In this document: positions 1-8,298 of the stretch, one piece after another
Numbering within the stretch: position 1 is the stretch's first letter
Layout: every line of letters begins with the position of its first letter
Assembly (NCBI GenBank): GCA_020402865.1
Contig: JADBYT010000002.1
Span: 434,001-498,000 of the forward strand
Direction of reading: 5' to 3'
DNA: 64,000 bases
Origin: Bacteroidota bacterium
GTDB taxonomy: Bacteria > Bacteroidota > Bacteroidia > Palsa-965
Translations under genes and position numbers: made by a program
The notes under the pieces: model-generated
What the model was told of the DNA's origin: nothing
The model's database searches: none
Seen by the model: only the letters and a program-made list of their open reading frames with translations

Positions 1-208
1 CGCCTCCTTTCCGGTAGAAGCGGTGAAGACCTTCGGGAGCAACCAGCAGACGGCCGTGTTGGTTAAGTGGGGCAAACGATTGAAGGAATTGGGAGGCGAG
101 TTGTGCATAGCCGTGGCATACAAACCACACTTCACGTACCTCGTGGCTGCTTTGTCCGAGCGTAAAGTAGCGTGCGGTTTTAGCAACCTTTATTTCGTGT
201 TTCCTCAT
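1..208 (-). CDS. Alpha/beta hydrolase (phospholipase/carboxylesterase-like), 3' part beyond window
   Basis: The first 69 codons of a cytoplasmic alpha/beta hydrolase run off the left edge. Visible are VCHGYAQLASQFLQ near residues 30-43, the HG-containing strand-loop that supplies the oxyanion hole in carboxylesterase-type hydrolases, and LLVAPEGLHRFYRKGG, typical of the phospholipase/carboxylesterase group common in Bacteroidota. The nucleophile elbow and the catalytic Asp and His lie outside the window. The start ATG overlaps the stop of the upstream serine hydrolase gene as ATGA, so the two are probably translationally coupled. Substrate unknown; small esters are the usual guess for this group. 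Confidence 0.75.
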   Translation of the reverse strand, partial: MRKHEIKVAKTARYFTLGQSSHEVREVWFVCHGYAQLASQFLQSFAPLNQHGRLLVAPEGLHRFYRKGG

Positions 209-1407
209 TTTTTCGGAGTCGTATCACCTCCCTCTGTGCCCTCGTCGGTTTGCCAGGGCAGGTAATGGGCGCCAAGCATGGCCAGTACCGGATCAACACG
301 GTAAATGCTTTTGTTTACTTTGTTGCAGAGGATAATTACCGTTACATCATCACTTATTCCGCGATAGAAGGCAGTGGTGTAGCCATGCCACCAGCCATTA
401 TGAAATACGGCACGTGCACCATCGTCGAAAGTGCGGATGCGCCAGCCAAAGCCGTAATTCCACGTTTCCTTGCCTTTTAGTTCAGGACTGGCGCCGGTGA
501 ATGCGAGTTGCAGCGTTTCCTTTGTGAGTATTTTATGCTGCTTCAGTGCGCGGTCCCAGATAAACAAATCTTCCGGAGTGGAAATTACGCCCTTATCGCC
601 GGTCACATTGTCGAAATAATTATCCTCCCAGTGTTCCCACTTTCTGAAATAGGCCAGTGCCCGGTTGTTAAGCCGCGATGTGTCCGTATTGACCCATGTG
701 TTTTTCATGCCCAGCGGTTTGAAAAAACGGGTGTGCATAAAGCCGGCAAACGACTGTCCTGAAATTTTTTCCACCACCATAGCCAGCAACACATAGCCGG
801 TATTGTTGTAGTCGAATTTTTCGTTTGGCCGGTGATCGGGCGATGGTTTGAGTTTGCGCATCAGTGCCAGCATGCTGTCGTTATTGAAATAAGCCGGCAC
901 ACGTTTCTGTTCGCGATAGTAATCGTCGCAGAAATAGGTATAGGTAGGTAAGCCGCTGCGGTGTGTGAGCAGGTGGCGAATGGTGATGCCGCTAAATATG
1001 CTGTCGGGGAACCAGCGTTGCAGCGGATCGTCGTAATTCAGTTTTTTTTCCTGCTGCAACAGCATAATGGCAGCAGCGGTAAACTGTTTGGATACGGAAG
1101 CAAGTTGTATGCCCGACGAAAGTGTGAGCGAATCGTGCCGCGATACATTGGCCCATCCATAGGCTTTGTGAAAGAGCACCACGCCACGCTGCGCAATAAG
1201 CACTGAGCCGCTGAAATTGTTTGTAGCGGCCAGTTTTGCAAAATGCGTATCAAGCTGATAGGCCTTACGGTCGGCATCAATGAGTTTGCGCAAAATGGGC
1301 GTACTGTCAATAGCCACCGTGTCTTTTGTGGCCTTCTGTGCCTCGTTAGAACTGCACGACGAAAGCAAAAGCCACAGGGCTGAACTGCAGCAGAGGAGGG
1401 ATTTCAT
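205..1407 (-). CDS. Serine hydrolase lipoprotein, beta-lactamase class C / penicillin-binding family (S12)
   Basis: A 400-residue lipoprotein. I chose the internal start MKSLLCCSSALW because it opens a lipoprotein signal peptide ending LLSSC (lipidated Cys18); the open frame extends about 100 bases further upstream, but that part runs into a terminator hairpin. Catalytic motifs of the class C beta-lactamase/DD-peptidase fold are present: SVSK (S104, K107), YNN (Y200, N202) and a C-terminal HNG near FHNGWWHGY. Many members are esterases or peptidases rather than true beta-lactamases, so resistance should not be inferred. The stop overlaps the start of the downstream alpha/beta hydrolase by four bases, suggesting a two-gene operon of periplasmic and cytoplasmic hydrolases. 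Confidence 0.85.
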   Translation of the reverse strand: MKSLLCCSSALWLLLSSCSSNEAQKATKDTVAIDSTPILRKLIDADRKAYQLDTHFAKLAATNNFSGSVLIAQRGVVLFHKAYGWANVSRHDSLTLSSGIQLASVSKQFTAAAIMLLQQEKKLNYDDPLQRWFPDSIFSGITIRHLLTHRSGLPTYTYFCDDYYREQKRVPAYFNNDSMLALMRKLKPSPDHRPNEKFDYNNTGYVLLAMVVEKISGQSFAGFMHTRFFKPLGMKNTWVNTDTSRLNNRALAYFRKWEHWEDNYFDNVTGDKGVISTPEDLFIWDRALKQHKILTKETLQLAFTGASPELKGKETWNYGFGWRIRTFDDGARAVFHNGWWHGYTTAFYRGISDDVTVIILCNKVNKSIYRVDPVLAMLGAHYLPWQTDEGTEGGDTTPKK

Positions 1408-1487
1408 TGGCTCAAAATTGCGGAAAATGAATGTGTGCTCTGCCATTGCCGCTTCCAAGTAATGAACAAATCCGGTGTTGATTACCA

Positions 1488-1527
1488 CAAAAAAAAACAG
1501 CCGGTTCATAGCGAACCGGCTGTTTTT
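1488..1527 (-). terminator. Intrinsic terminator
   Basis: A perfect stem CAGCCGGTTC/GAACCGGCTG with a 5-nt loop is flanked by A and T tracts on both sides. Read on the minus strand it follows the coiled-coil lipoprotein stop by about 20 bases and ends in a run of T. It also marks the upstream limit of the serine hydrolase gene. Confidence 0.85.
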
Positions 1528-1545
1528 ACGGGGATGTGAAATGAG

Positions 1546-2409
1546 TTATTCCACAACAATGACTGCATATTTTGATACGCTCCAGAATTTCTCGGCATCG
1601 GTAATTACCAGTTTGTTCACCTTGCCATCGTTGCCTTCAAACTTGTACGATGAGCTGGGGTGGGTGCTCGAGAGCTTGGCTTTCTTCATGTCGCCGCCAA
1701 GGCTGATTTCTTTAACCTGAGTAATATCAACTTTCTGGAAATAAGTAAGATCCATGGTTTCGCTGAGCTTTTGCGACTTGCCAATACCAATGAAACCGCC
1801 TTCTTTGGTGAGCACACCTTTTTTGATGAGTTCTTTGCTGGTTCCGTAGGCGTAGTAAGCTGTGTTAAGCTGCTCGGTTTTAGCGGCCGACTGCTGCTGC
1901 GATTCCTGGTAGTTCATGGTAAGGTTGCTCAGCTCAAGGTTAAGCGATTCGAGCTGTGCTTTGAGGGAGGTGATTTCCTGTTCGCGTGTGGCAAGCGAGG
2001 CTTCAAGGTTATCAATGGTTTTCTGCATTTCGGCCACTTTCAGATCACTCTGTTTGAGGCTTTTCTTGGCAGAGGCCAAACGCTGTTTGTTTTTCACCAT
2101 CAGCTCATAAATAGCGGCAATATCGTTCTTGATTTGCTCTTCGCGGTTGGCTACATCGCCGTTGGCGGTTGAATTGGTGATGATTTTTTCTTTCTGCTTG
2201 ATTTCATCGAGATTAGCCTGAATATCGTTGAAAGCACGGAAGAATGAATCGAGTGCTGCCTGCTTGGACTCCACCGTGGCGCTGAGTTCGCCATTTACGT
2301 TGGTGAGGCTGTCTTTTACAGGATCAGTCTCAGGTTTTTGTTCGCCTGAGCACGATTGGGCAAACCAGGCCAGCGGGGTAAGCAGTAAAATAATGAGCAG
2401 CTTTTTCAT
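1546..2409 (-). CDS. Coiled-coil lipoprotein of unknown function
   Basis: A 287-residue predicted lipoprotein: the signal peptide MKKLLIILLLTPLAWFAQSC places the lipidated Cys at residue 20. Residues about 40-180 are dominated by charged heptad-like helix (EIKQKEK, SLKQSDLKVAEMQKTIDNLE, REQEITSLKAQLESLNLEL), so a long coiled coil is likely. The C-terminal third is globular, with GGFIGIGKSQKLSE and a short beta-rich end. Proteins of this make-up are widespread in Bacteroidota as uncharacterised or adhesin-like lipoproteins; I assign no specific function. The gene stands alone with its own terminator. Confidence 0.7.
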   Translation of the reverse strand: MKKLLIILLLTPLAWFAQSCSGEQKPETDPVKDSLTNVNGELSATVESKQAALDSFFRAFNDIQANLDEIKQKEKIITNSTANGDVANREEQIKNDIAAIYELMVKNKQRLASAKKSLKQSDLKVAEMQKTIDNLEASLATREQEITSLKAQLESLNLELSNLTMNYQESQQQSAAKTEQLNTAYYAYGTSKELIKKGVLTKEGGFIGIGKSQKLSETMDLTYFQKVDITQVKEISLGGDMKKAKLSSTHPSSSYKFEGNDGKVNKLVITDAEKFWSVSKYAVIVVE

Positions 2410-2486
2410 GCGCGTTTTTTTGTTGGTTGATGCAAAAGTAACGAAAACTCAGTTGTCTGATTGTGTTTTTTATTCGCCAAAAAATG

Positions 2487-3545
2487 TCAAAATAATTTCA
2501 GCTGTTTTTCAGGGCCAATATCGCTGAAACCCGCTACACCAAGGCCAATCAGCCGCACACGTTTTTTCCCGGCTTCGGTAAGTTGCAGTAATTCGAAGGC
2601 CGTTTGCAGCAATTCATCTTTATCCGGCGGAGCCAAAAGAGTTTTGCTCCGGGTAACCTGCTTAAAGTCGTGATATTTTACTTTTACCGTTACTGTTCTT
2701 CCGGCCAGTTCATACCGTTCGAGACGGCCCATAAGTTTATCAGCCAGACTGGTAAGCTCCTGCTTTAGCAGTTCCAGATCGAGAATATCTTCCGTAAACG
2801 TATCTTCCACACTTACCGATTTGGTTTCGCGGTCGGGCTCTACCGGCCTGTTGTCGATACCGCGTACAATCCGGTAGTAAAAGCGTCCGGTTTTGCCGAA
2901 ACGTTTTACCAGCTCATCCTCGCTGAGTTGCTTGAGATCGGCGCCGGTATGCAGGCCCATGCTTTTCATTTTGGCGGCGGTTACCTTACCCACACCAAAG
3001 AAATCGGCCACGGGCAGCTGCTCCATAAAAGCCTCAATACGTGAGGGCCCGATAAACGTAAGCCCGTCGGGCTTTTGCATGCCCGAAGCCACTTTGGCCA
3101 CAAACTTGTTTACCGATACACCCGCCGAAGCGGTAAGATGCGTCTGCCGTTTAATTTCGGCCTTTATTGACTTTGCAATTTCAATGGCCGAGCCAATGCC
3201 CTGCTTGTCGGCCGTCACATCTAAGTAAGCCTCATCAAGCGAAAGCGGCTCCACCAGATCAGTATGCGAATGAAAAATGGCCCTGATCTGTTGCGATACT
3301 TCCTTGTACACCGGAAAGCGTGGCGGAACAAAAATGCCCTGCGGACAAAGCCTGTAAGCCTCGCTGCCCGGCATGGCCGAGCGCACGCCAAACTTGCGCG
3401 CCTCGTAGCTGGCCGTGAGCACCACGCTGCGCCCGTGCGGCCAGCCCACTATTACCGGCTGCCCCTGCAGCTCCGGCGCATCACGCTGCTCCACCGACGC
3501 GTAAAACGCATCCATGTCGATATGTATGATTTTGCGGTCGGGCAT
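2487..3545 (-). CDS. dinB: DNA polymerase IV (Y-family translesion polymerase)
   Basis: A 352-residue Y-family polymerase that copies damaged templates with low fidelity. Metal-binding acidic residues are visible: D10 in HIDMDAFYASVEQ, and D104/E105 in SLDEAYLDV. The nucleotide-binding YEARKFGVRSAMP, the thumb helix-hairpin-helix FFGVGKVTAAKMKSMG and the little-finger domain (SVEDTFTED onward) follow in normal order. The C-terminus ends QLKLF, a good beta-clamp binding peptide, so the protein is complete. Length matches the family. The gene is apparently monocistronic; SOS control is known for DinB elsewhere, but no LexA box was recognised here. Confidence 0.95.
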   Translation of the reverse strand: MPDRKIIHIDMDAFYASVEQRDAPELQGQPVIVGWPHGRSVVLTASYEARKFGVRSAMPGSEAYRLCPQGIFVPPRFPVYKEVSQQIRAIFHSHTDLVEPLSLDEAYLDVTADKQGIGSAIEIAKSIKAEIKRQTHLTASAGVSVNKFVAKVASGMQKPDGLTFIGPSRIEAFMEQLPVADFFGVGKVTAAKMKSMGLHTGADLKQLSEDELVKRFGKTGRFYYRIVRGIDNRPVEPDRETKSVSVEDTFTEDILDLELLKQELTSLADKLMGRLERYELAGRTVTVKVKYHDFKQVTRSKTLLAPPDKDELLQTAFELLQLTEAGKKRVRLIGLGVAGFSDIGPEKQLKLF

Positions 3546-3618
3546 TGGTGATTACAAAAATACATCCACTGCTTATCCGTTTTACAAAATGGCAGATGCT
3601 GATTTGCAGAACAAACAA

Positions 3619-3644
3619 GGCCGTGTCAACTAATTGACACAGCC
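3619..3644 (-). terminator. Probable terminator after the BlaI-M56 operon
   Basis: The stem GTGTCAA-CTAA-TTGACAC, extended by a GGC/GCC pair, lies about 30 bases beyond the stop of the last operon gene. On the minus strand it is followed by TTGTTTGTT, an imperfect U-tract. Confidence 0.55.
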
Positions 3645-3675
3645 CTGTCTGAACTGAATTTCAAACACTAATTAT

Positions 3676-4161
3676 CTACTTCCTGCCATACACCACCGGA
3701 CTGCATTGTGCAAAAGGTACCGGCGAGTGCACAGCAATTTTCTCCTGCTGCAAAAACAGCGTAACTAAGCGTTCAAATTCGGTGAGCCGCTCACCTGCAA
3801 CCTGATTTTGTGGTTCAATGCCTTTGTTTGAAAACGAATAAATGAAATACTCCGCTTTGCCATTGGCATCAAAATACACCCGGTTGAAGCATCGCTGCTC
3901 CTGCTTAAATTCAAAACCATTCGCAGTAAGAAATGCAGCCAGCTTTTGAATAAACGCAGTATAAGCTGCACTAAATTTCTGCTGCGCATTTTCGGTTTTG
4001 AAAACAGCTAATGCAGTATCGGTATGCACTGCACTTACGTAATTGCTGTCCAGCCAGGATACACGAATATTTTCGCGGCTAATTTGTGCAAACGACATGA
4101 CCTTTTGTGCGTCAAGTGCTTCGTACATCAGCAAAGCGGAGAGGAGAAACAGGAAGCGCAT
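3676..4161 (-). CDS. Secreted protein of unknown function, coupled to the M56-TonB gene
   Basis: A 161-residue protein with an N-terminal signal peptide (MRFLFLLSALLMYEALDAQ) and no transmembrane segment after it. No family is recognised. It contains one Cys pair (Cys in EQRCFNRVY and FAQCSPV). Its ATG overlaps the stop of the upstream M56-TonB gene by one base (TGATG), which argues strongly for translational coupling and a shared role. It could be a periplasmic sensor, substrate or inhibitor for the M56 protease; that is inference from position only. Confidence 0.6.
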   Translation of the reverse strand: MRFLFLLSALLMYEALDAQKVMSFAQISRENIRVSWLDSNYVSAVHTDTALAVFKTENAQQKFSAAYTAFIQKLAAFLTANGFEFKQEQRCFNRVYFDANGKAEYFIYSFSNKGIEPQNQVAGERLTEFERLVTLFLQQEKIAVHSPVPFAQCSPVVYGRK

Positions 4162-5384
4162 CAGAGTTTGAATTTTATGGGCAGCACCAGTTTGCTTGCT
4201 ACAGCTTTGCCGTTTTCATTTGCGGGTGTCCAAACCGGCATCGCGCGGATCACACGAACGGCTTCTGCATCAAGCAATTCGTGAATGCCTTTTTTAACAT
4301 TCACCTCAGTTATTTCGCCGGTTTCGGTAATGGTGAATTCTGTAAAAACGGTGCCTTGCAACTTTTGTGCTTTCGCTTCGGCGGGATATACAATTGATTT
4401 GGCAAGATAATCCATCAAGGCCTTTTCTCCGCCGGGAAATTGAGCCATTACCACGTCATCTGTTTCGGGAACGGCAGGCGGATCGGGAGGTTCAGGCGGT
4501 GCCGGTGCAGCAGCAGGTTCAGGCGGTGCCGGTGGTGCCGGAGGCGCAGGCGGATCAGTAATAAACGAATTGAAAAGCAGCATGGCACCTGCAAGTGGCA
4601 GCACCAGCAAATAAACCGGGCGCATGGTGTGGCGCGTAGGCATTTGGCGAAGCATGAGTAACCTCCTTTTTAGAAACGATGAATGAAACATGGAATGAAC
4701 TAATGCAGAAGGGTTCACGCCCATAGCACGGGCCAGCAACACTTCTGAGTAATGCACGCGGTTGCCGCCGCAGGCCTTCTCGTCGGCAATAAACTCGTGC
4801 TGTATGCGCAACTGCCGCAGTGCCAACCGGTACAAGGGGTTGAACCACCACACACATTGCAACAATTCGTAAAACAATACATCAAGCGTATGCCATTGCT
4901 GCACATGTACACGCTCGTGTGCCAGCACGGCAGGCTTTGAAACGGCATCTATATTTACACCCACATACACACGCCCCAGAAACGAAAATGCTTCGCCCGC
5001 GTGTGTGCCCGATAAAGCAAACGCCCCGTCGGCACCGGGCCCTCGGCTGTGACGTATAATGGCAAACAGCCTGTAAAGCCTTGCCAGCAGCAGCAGCACA
5101 CACACCAGCACACCTGTGGCGTAAAGCATCAGCACCCAATTCAATGAACCGCTTTCGCTTTGCTGTGCAAGAGTTGCGGCTCCGGTGGTAAACGTATCAA
5201 GCACCGCAACCGGCAGCACCGCAGTGTGCGTTTTCCAGTGCAGAAACGGAAACAACACACTGAAAACGGCTATGCCAAGCAGGTAAATGCGGTTGAACTG
5301 AAAAAACGTATATCGCTTCAGCAGTAAGGCGTACAGCACAAACAGCAGCGAAAAAGCCAGTGTGGATTTGAGCAGATACAGCAT
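4161..5384 (-). CDS. M56 family metallopeptidase (BlaR1/MecR1-type) fused to a TonB C-terminal domain
   Basis: A 407-residue inner-membrane protein. N-terminal hydrophobic helices lie at about 1-22, 33-48 and 82-102. The zinc-protease motif HERVH is at 156-160, with the third ligand region EFIAD at 197-201. A further hydrophobic segment at about 257-272 precedes a proline/alanine-rich stretch (about 278-307) and then a TonB_C domain with the FPGGEKALMDYL entry and the VIRAMPVWTPA signature. In BlaR1 homologues the protease responds to an extracytoplasmic signal and leads to cleavage of the BlaI repressor. Here a TonB tail replaces the penicillin-binding sensor, an arrangement common in Bacteroidota, so the signal is unlikely to be a beta-lactam. 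Three bases separate it from blaI upstream. Confidence 0.88.
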   Translation of the reverse strand: MLYLLKSTLAFSLLFVLYALLLKRYTFFQFNRIYLLGIAVFSVLFPFLHWKTHTAVLPVAVLDTFTTGAATLAQQSESGSLNWVLMLYATGVLVCVLLLLARLYRLFAIIRHSRGPGADGAFALSGTHAGEAFSFLGRVYVGVNIDAVSKPAVLAHERVHVQQWHTLDVLFYELLQCVWWFNPLYRLALRQLRIQHEFIADEKACGGNRVHYSEVLLARAMGVNPSALVHSMFHSSFLKRRLLMLRQMPTRHTMRPVYLLVLPLAGAMLLFNSFITDPPAPPAPPAPPEPAAAPAPPEPPDPPAVPETDDVVMAQFPGGEKALMDYLAKSIVYPAEAKAQKLQGTVFTEFTITETGEITEVNVKKGIHELLDAEAVRVIRAMPVWTPANENGKAVASKLVLPIKFKL

Positions 5385-5387
5385 GAC

Positions 5388-5753
5388 TTAGCGTTTTTTG
5401 TGTTTGGGCTTTTCATTCAGCAATTCATCCAGATCAGAAAGTTTCAGGTCTTTTTCCTTCACAAAAAACGATACCAGATTTTTGAATGATCCGCCGAAAT
5501 AACCTTCCACTACATTATTCATTGTATGTCTTAAATATTCTTCGCGCGAAATGAGCGGATAGTACTGGTGCGTTTTTCCATATGCATTATGTGCTGCAAA
5601 CCCTTTTGTTTCAAGTATGCGTACCACTGTGGATACTGTATTGTAGGCCGGCCTGGGTTCGGGAAGCAGCGCCAGAATATCTTTTACAAAGCCTTGCTCG
5701 ATTTCCCAAAGCACCTGCATAATCTGTTCTTCGGCCGGGGTGAGTGTTTTCAT
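5388..5753 (-). CDS. BlaI/MecI/CopY family transcriptional repressor
   Basis: A 121-residue winged-helix repressor, about family length. The N-terminus LTPAEEQIMQVLWEIEQG and the recognition-helix region PAYNTVSTVVRILETKGF are characteristic of the BlaI/MecI family; the C-terminal half (residues about 80-121) is the dimerisation region with a basic tail. It is the first gene of the operon with the M56-TonB protease and a small secreted protein. A perfect inverted repeat lies just upstream and is the probable autoregulatory operator. No beta-lactamase gene is in the operon. Confidence 0.9.
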   Translation of the reverse strand: MKTLTPAEEQIMQVLWEIEQGFVKDILALLPEPRPAYNTVSTVVRILETKGFAAHNAYGKTHQYYPLISREEYLRHTMNNVVEGYFGGSFKNLVSFFVKEKDLKLSDLDELLNEKPKHKKR

Positions 5754-5792
5754 ACTGCCAGATTTACTGAATTATTTTCTGCAACAATTATA

Positions 5793-5810
5793 TAACTAAA
5801 AGATTAGTTA
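5793..5810 (-). promoter_or_regulatory. Candidate BlaI-family operator within the operon promoter
   Basis: A perfect 7-bp inverted repeat TAACTAA-AAGA-TTAGTTA lies about 40 bases upstream of the blaI start. On the minus strand it sits between a TTG and a downstream TATAATTG, close to the Bacteroidota promoter form TTG-N19-TAnnTTTG, so repressor binding would block sigma contact. A plus-strand TAttTTTG element lies about 30 bases further away and could serve the divergent gene. Confidence 0.55.
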
Positions 5811-5955
5811 CACAACTATATTTATAGTAATTGGCTATTTTTGTCTGGTAAACGGTTCCTGAATGCATGATAAATGGCTGCCGGATTGTATCCGGTGTGT
5901 ATTACTGCCAGATCATTATTGTGTTTCAGCTGACATCTGATAAAATCCTGAATCC

Positions 5956-7140
5956 ATGAAACGAAGCAGTTTTTTACTTGCAATTCTTATTCAGCCGTTC
6001 CTGTTTTTTTCTGATACGCACAAGTCGGAAACCTATAAATTCAGTGCAGATATTGAAGCCGTACTTGAAGCCGATACGATGCCGTGGAAGTATCAAACCG
6101 GCGCAGTGATGTATTCTTTTGCCGGCGATTACCGGAATGCACTTCGGGTGTGGGATAAAGGAATGCATGCACGTAACTATATTCCAACTGCTGCAGACAG
6201 TGCACTATTATCCGGCAGTGTATGTAAGGATGCGCGGGAGTATATTATTAATCGCTCAAAAACTGAGCAGGTGATCATTATTAATGAAGCCCACCACAAT
6301 GCAAGGCATCGCACCTTTACACGCGGTTTACTGGAAGGCTTGTATAAAAACGGTTACCGCTATCTCGGACTGGAAGCCATTTTTGATACGGCCATCAACG
6401 TGCGCAACTTTGCCACTTCCGAAACCGGTTATTATACCAATGAACCGGAGTTTGGTAATTTAATTTATGAAGCACGTCGTTTGGGCTTTACGCTTTTCAG
6501 CTACGAGGCTTCGGAAGGCAAAAACGGGAAAGCGCGCGAAATTGAACAGGCACAACACATACATGCTTTTATGAAGCAGCACACAAAAGGCAAATACCTT
6601 ATTCATTGCGGCTACGATCATGTATTTGAAAATGAGGTGCGCAACTGGGAAAAAGCAATGGCTGGCAGGTTGAAGGAATATTCAGCCATTGATCCGCTTA
6701 CGATTGATCAGGTGAAGTTTTCGGAAAAGAGTGAGCCAGCTCATACACATTATTTTGTGCGTTCAATAGAGGCAGTGCGACCGTTTGTACTGCTGGATAA
6801 AGACAATAAGGTGTTTAACGGAATCAGTGAACCGAAACAAACAGACATTACCGTTATTCATCCGCTTACGGTTTACTACAACCAACGGCCGCACTGGTTT
6901 ACCGACGAAAAGGAAAGTTATGTGCTGCCCGAGAAAAAACGAATTAAATATACTTACCCGGTACTGATTCTGGCCTACCGTAAAAAGGAATACGAACAAA
7001 AAGGAATTCCGGCAGATCTTATTGAATTAAGTAACAACTCGACCCACCCCCGGCTGTACCTTAAAAAGGGCAAATACACACTGGTGGTAAAAAACAGGGA
7101 TTACCAGATTGTGGATCGCTTTGACGTGAACGTCAAGTAG
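5956..7140 (+). CDS. Secreted TIKI/erythromycin-esterase-like protein, function unknown
   Basis: A 394-residue protein with an N-terminal signal peptide (MKRSSFLLAILIQPFLFFS). Residues about 110-230 carry IIINEAHHNARHRTFT, then YLGLEAIFD and LIHCGYDHVFEN. This spacing of E-H, G-L-E and H-C-G-x-D-H motifs resembles the TIKI/EreA/ChaN superfamily of metal-dependent hydrolases. The C-terminal 120 residues look beta-rich, with no recognised domain or T9SS tail. The family assignment is from motif spacing only. The gene is divergent from the BlaI operon. Confidence 0.6.
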   Translation: MKRSSFLLAILIQPFLFFSDTHKSETYKFSADIEAVLEADTMPWKYQTGAVMYSFAGDYRNALRVWDKGMHARNYIPTAADSALLSGSVCKDAREYIINRSKTEQVIIINEAHHNARHRTFTRGLLEGLYKNGYRYLGLEAIFDTAINVRNFATSETGYYTNEPEFGNLIYEARRLGFTLFSYEASEGKNGKAREIEQAQHIHAFMKQHTKGKYLIHCGYDHVFENEVRNWEKAMAGRLKEYSAIDPLTIDQVKFSEKSEPAHTHYFVRSIEAVRPFVLLDKDNKVFNGISEPKQTDITVIHPLTVYYNQRPHWFTDEKESYVLPEKKRIKYTYPVLILAYRKKEYEQKGIPADLIELSNNSTHPRLYLKKGKYTLVVKNRDYQIVDRFDVNVK

Positions 7141-7223
7141 ATGTCAGGCTCTAATTATTTTAAAAGTATTTCCTGTCATATTCCCGGTAGTCCCTGTCAA
7201 ATCAAACTGCCGGTTTGGTTATT

Positions 7224-8213
7224 TTACTGCAAGCCGAACAGCAGCATAATTTTCCGCATTACTTCCTGCGGGCCAATGATGACAATAGGTAATGCAAATG
7301 CCATAATCCATACGGCACATACGGCAAGTTGCCCGGCGATGGAAAGGTTATAATCAACAGGTTCCTGCAGCAGGCTGCGCAGTCCGAGTTCCTCGCTGCG
7401 GCGTTGATCGTCCGGGATTTCGGCCCAGGTGTATTGGTCGATGTAGCCGAAAGACGTATCGTAAAGCGGCAAATACCTGCGCAGCCGCATAAATTCCTGA
7501 TCGGTAAGCTCGTTGTAATTCTGCTGGAAGTCAACTCCGTTGGCCAGCATTTTGCGGCGTGCGGGCAGTGCTTTCCATTCCGACATGGCCATGCGTATGG
7601 CCATAAAACCGAGTAATCCCCAGAAGATGCTGCCGGTGCTGATTACCAGAATTACCGAAAGCACGACCACCGAGGCATGCATAATAATTGCGTAGATACC
7701 ATCCTGCCTGCCCATGAGCATATTCATTACCCGCCCGCCATCAAGCGGCTGAAAAGGCAGCAGATTAAGTGCGTTGATGAATATGGCGATGAAAATGAGG
7801 TACTCGCCATATTGCGGAATTTCAAGGGGCAGTAAAAGCAGCACCGAGGCCAGCACCAATCCGGGCACCGGACCGGCCAGCGAAACGATTACTTCCTGCG
7901 ACTGAATGCTGCGGCTTCGTTTACCGCTTACAAAGGCGCCGAGGAGCGGAATAAAGACCATACGCAGGCCTTTGAAACCGAAAAACCACATGGCCAGCAG
8001 GTGCCCCAGCTCATGCACAAGAAAAATGCCGGTAATGCCGCTGGCCAGCTGCCAGCTGCGCGAAAGATAGTAGAGCAGCAGCCAGGATAGCACCACACTG
8101 CCCGCAAACCAGAGCAAACGCCGTGAAAGCGGCTGAATGCGCTCCTCGCCAAAAAACATCGGCTTGAGCGGTTGCGGCGGCGGTTCGGGCGCAAGGGAGG
8201 TCTGTTCTTCCAT
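7224..8213 (-). CDS. M50 family site-2-protease-like membrane metallopeptidase
   Basis: A 329-residue multi-pass membrane protein. The open frame reaches further upstream, but the extension is antisense to the sigma-factor gene; MEEQTSLAPEPPPQ is the sensible start. The zinc motif HELGH is at 67-71 in a hydrophobic helix, and the third-ligand motif FQPLDGG is at about 155-161, the S2P/M50 pair. Hydrophobic stretches flank both, and the last 25 residues form another helix. S2P-type enzymes cut membrane-embedded substrates such as anti-sigma factors. It is divergent from an ECF sigma factor gene, which makes a regulatory link attractive but unproved. Confidence 0.88.
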   Translation of the reverse strand: MEEQTSLAPEPPPQPLKPMFFGEERIQPLSRRLLWFAGSVVLSWLLLYYLSRSWQLASGITGIFLVHELGHLLAMWFFGFKGLRMVFIPLLGAFVSGKRSRSIQSQEVIVSLAGPVPGLVLASVLLLLPLEIPQYGEYLIFIAIFINALNLLPFQPLDGGRVMNMLMGRQDGIYAIIMHASVVVLSVILVISTGSIFWGLLGFMAIRMAMSEWKALPARRKMLANGVDFQQNYNELTDQEFMRLRRYLPLYDTSFGYIDQYTWAEIPDDQRRSEELGLRSLLQEPVDYNLSIAGQLAVCAVWIMAFALPIVIIGPQEVMRKIMLLFGLQ

Positions 8214-8298
8214 ATTATGCAAAGATACAACGCCATTTACTCGAAAAAATGCATCTTGCATACAATAATGCAGCCAGCCGCACCGACTATTCGTGTGT

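Noticed and set aside
205-1407. Antibiotic-resistance beta-lactamase
   Set aside because: The fold is shared by many esterases and peptidases; SVSK/YNN/HNG motifs alone do not show beta-lactam hydrolysis, and no adjacent resistance regulator is linked to it.
5388-5753. MecI controlling methicillin-type resistance
   Set aside because: The partner M56 protein lacks a penicillin-binding sensor domain and no mecA or bla gene is in the operon.
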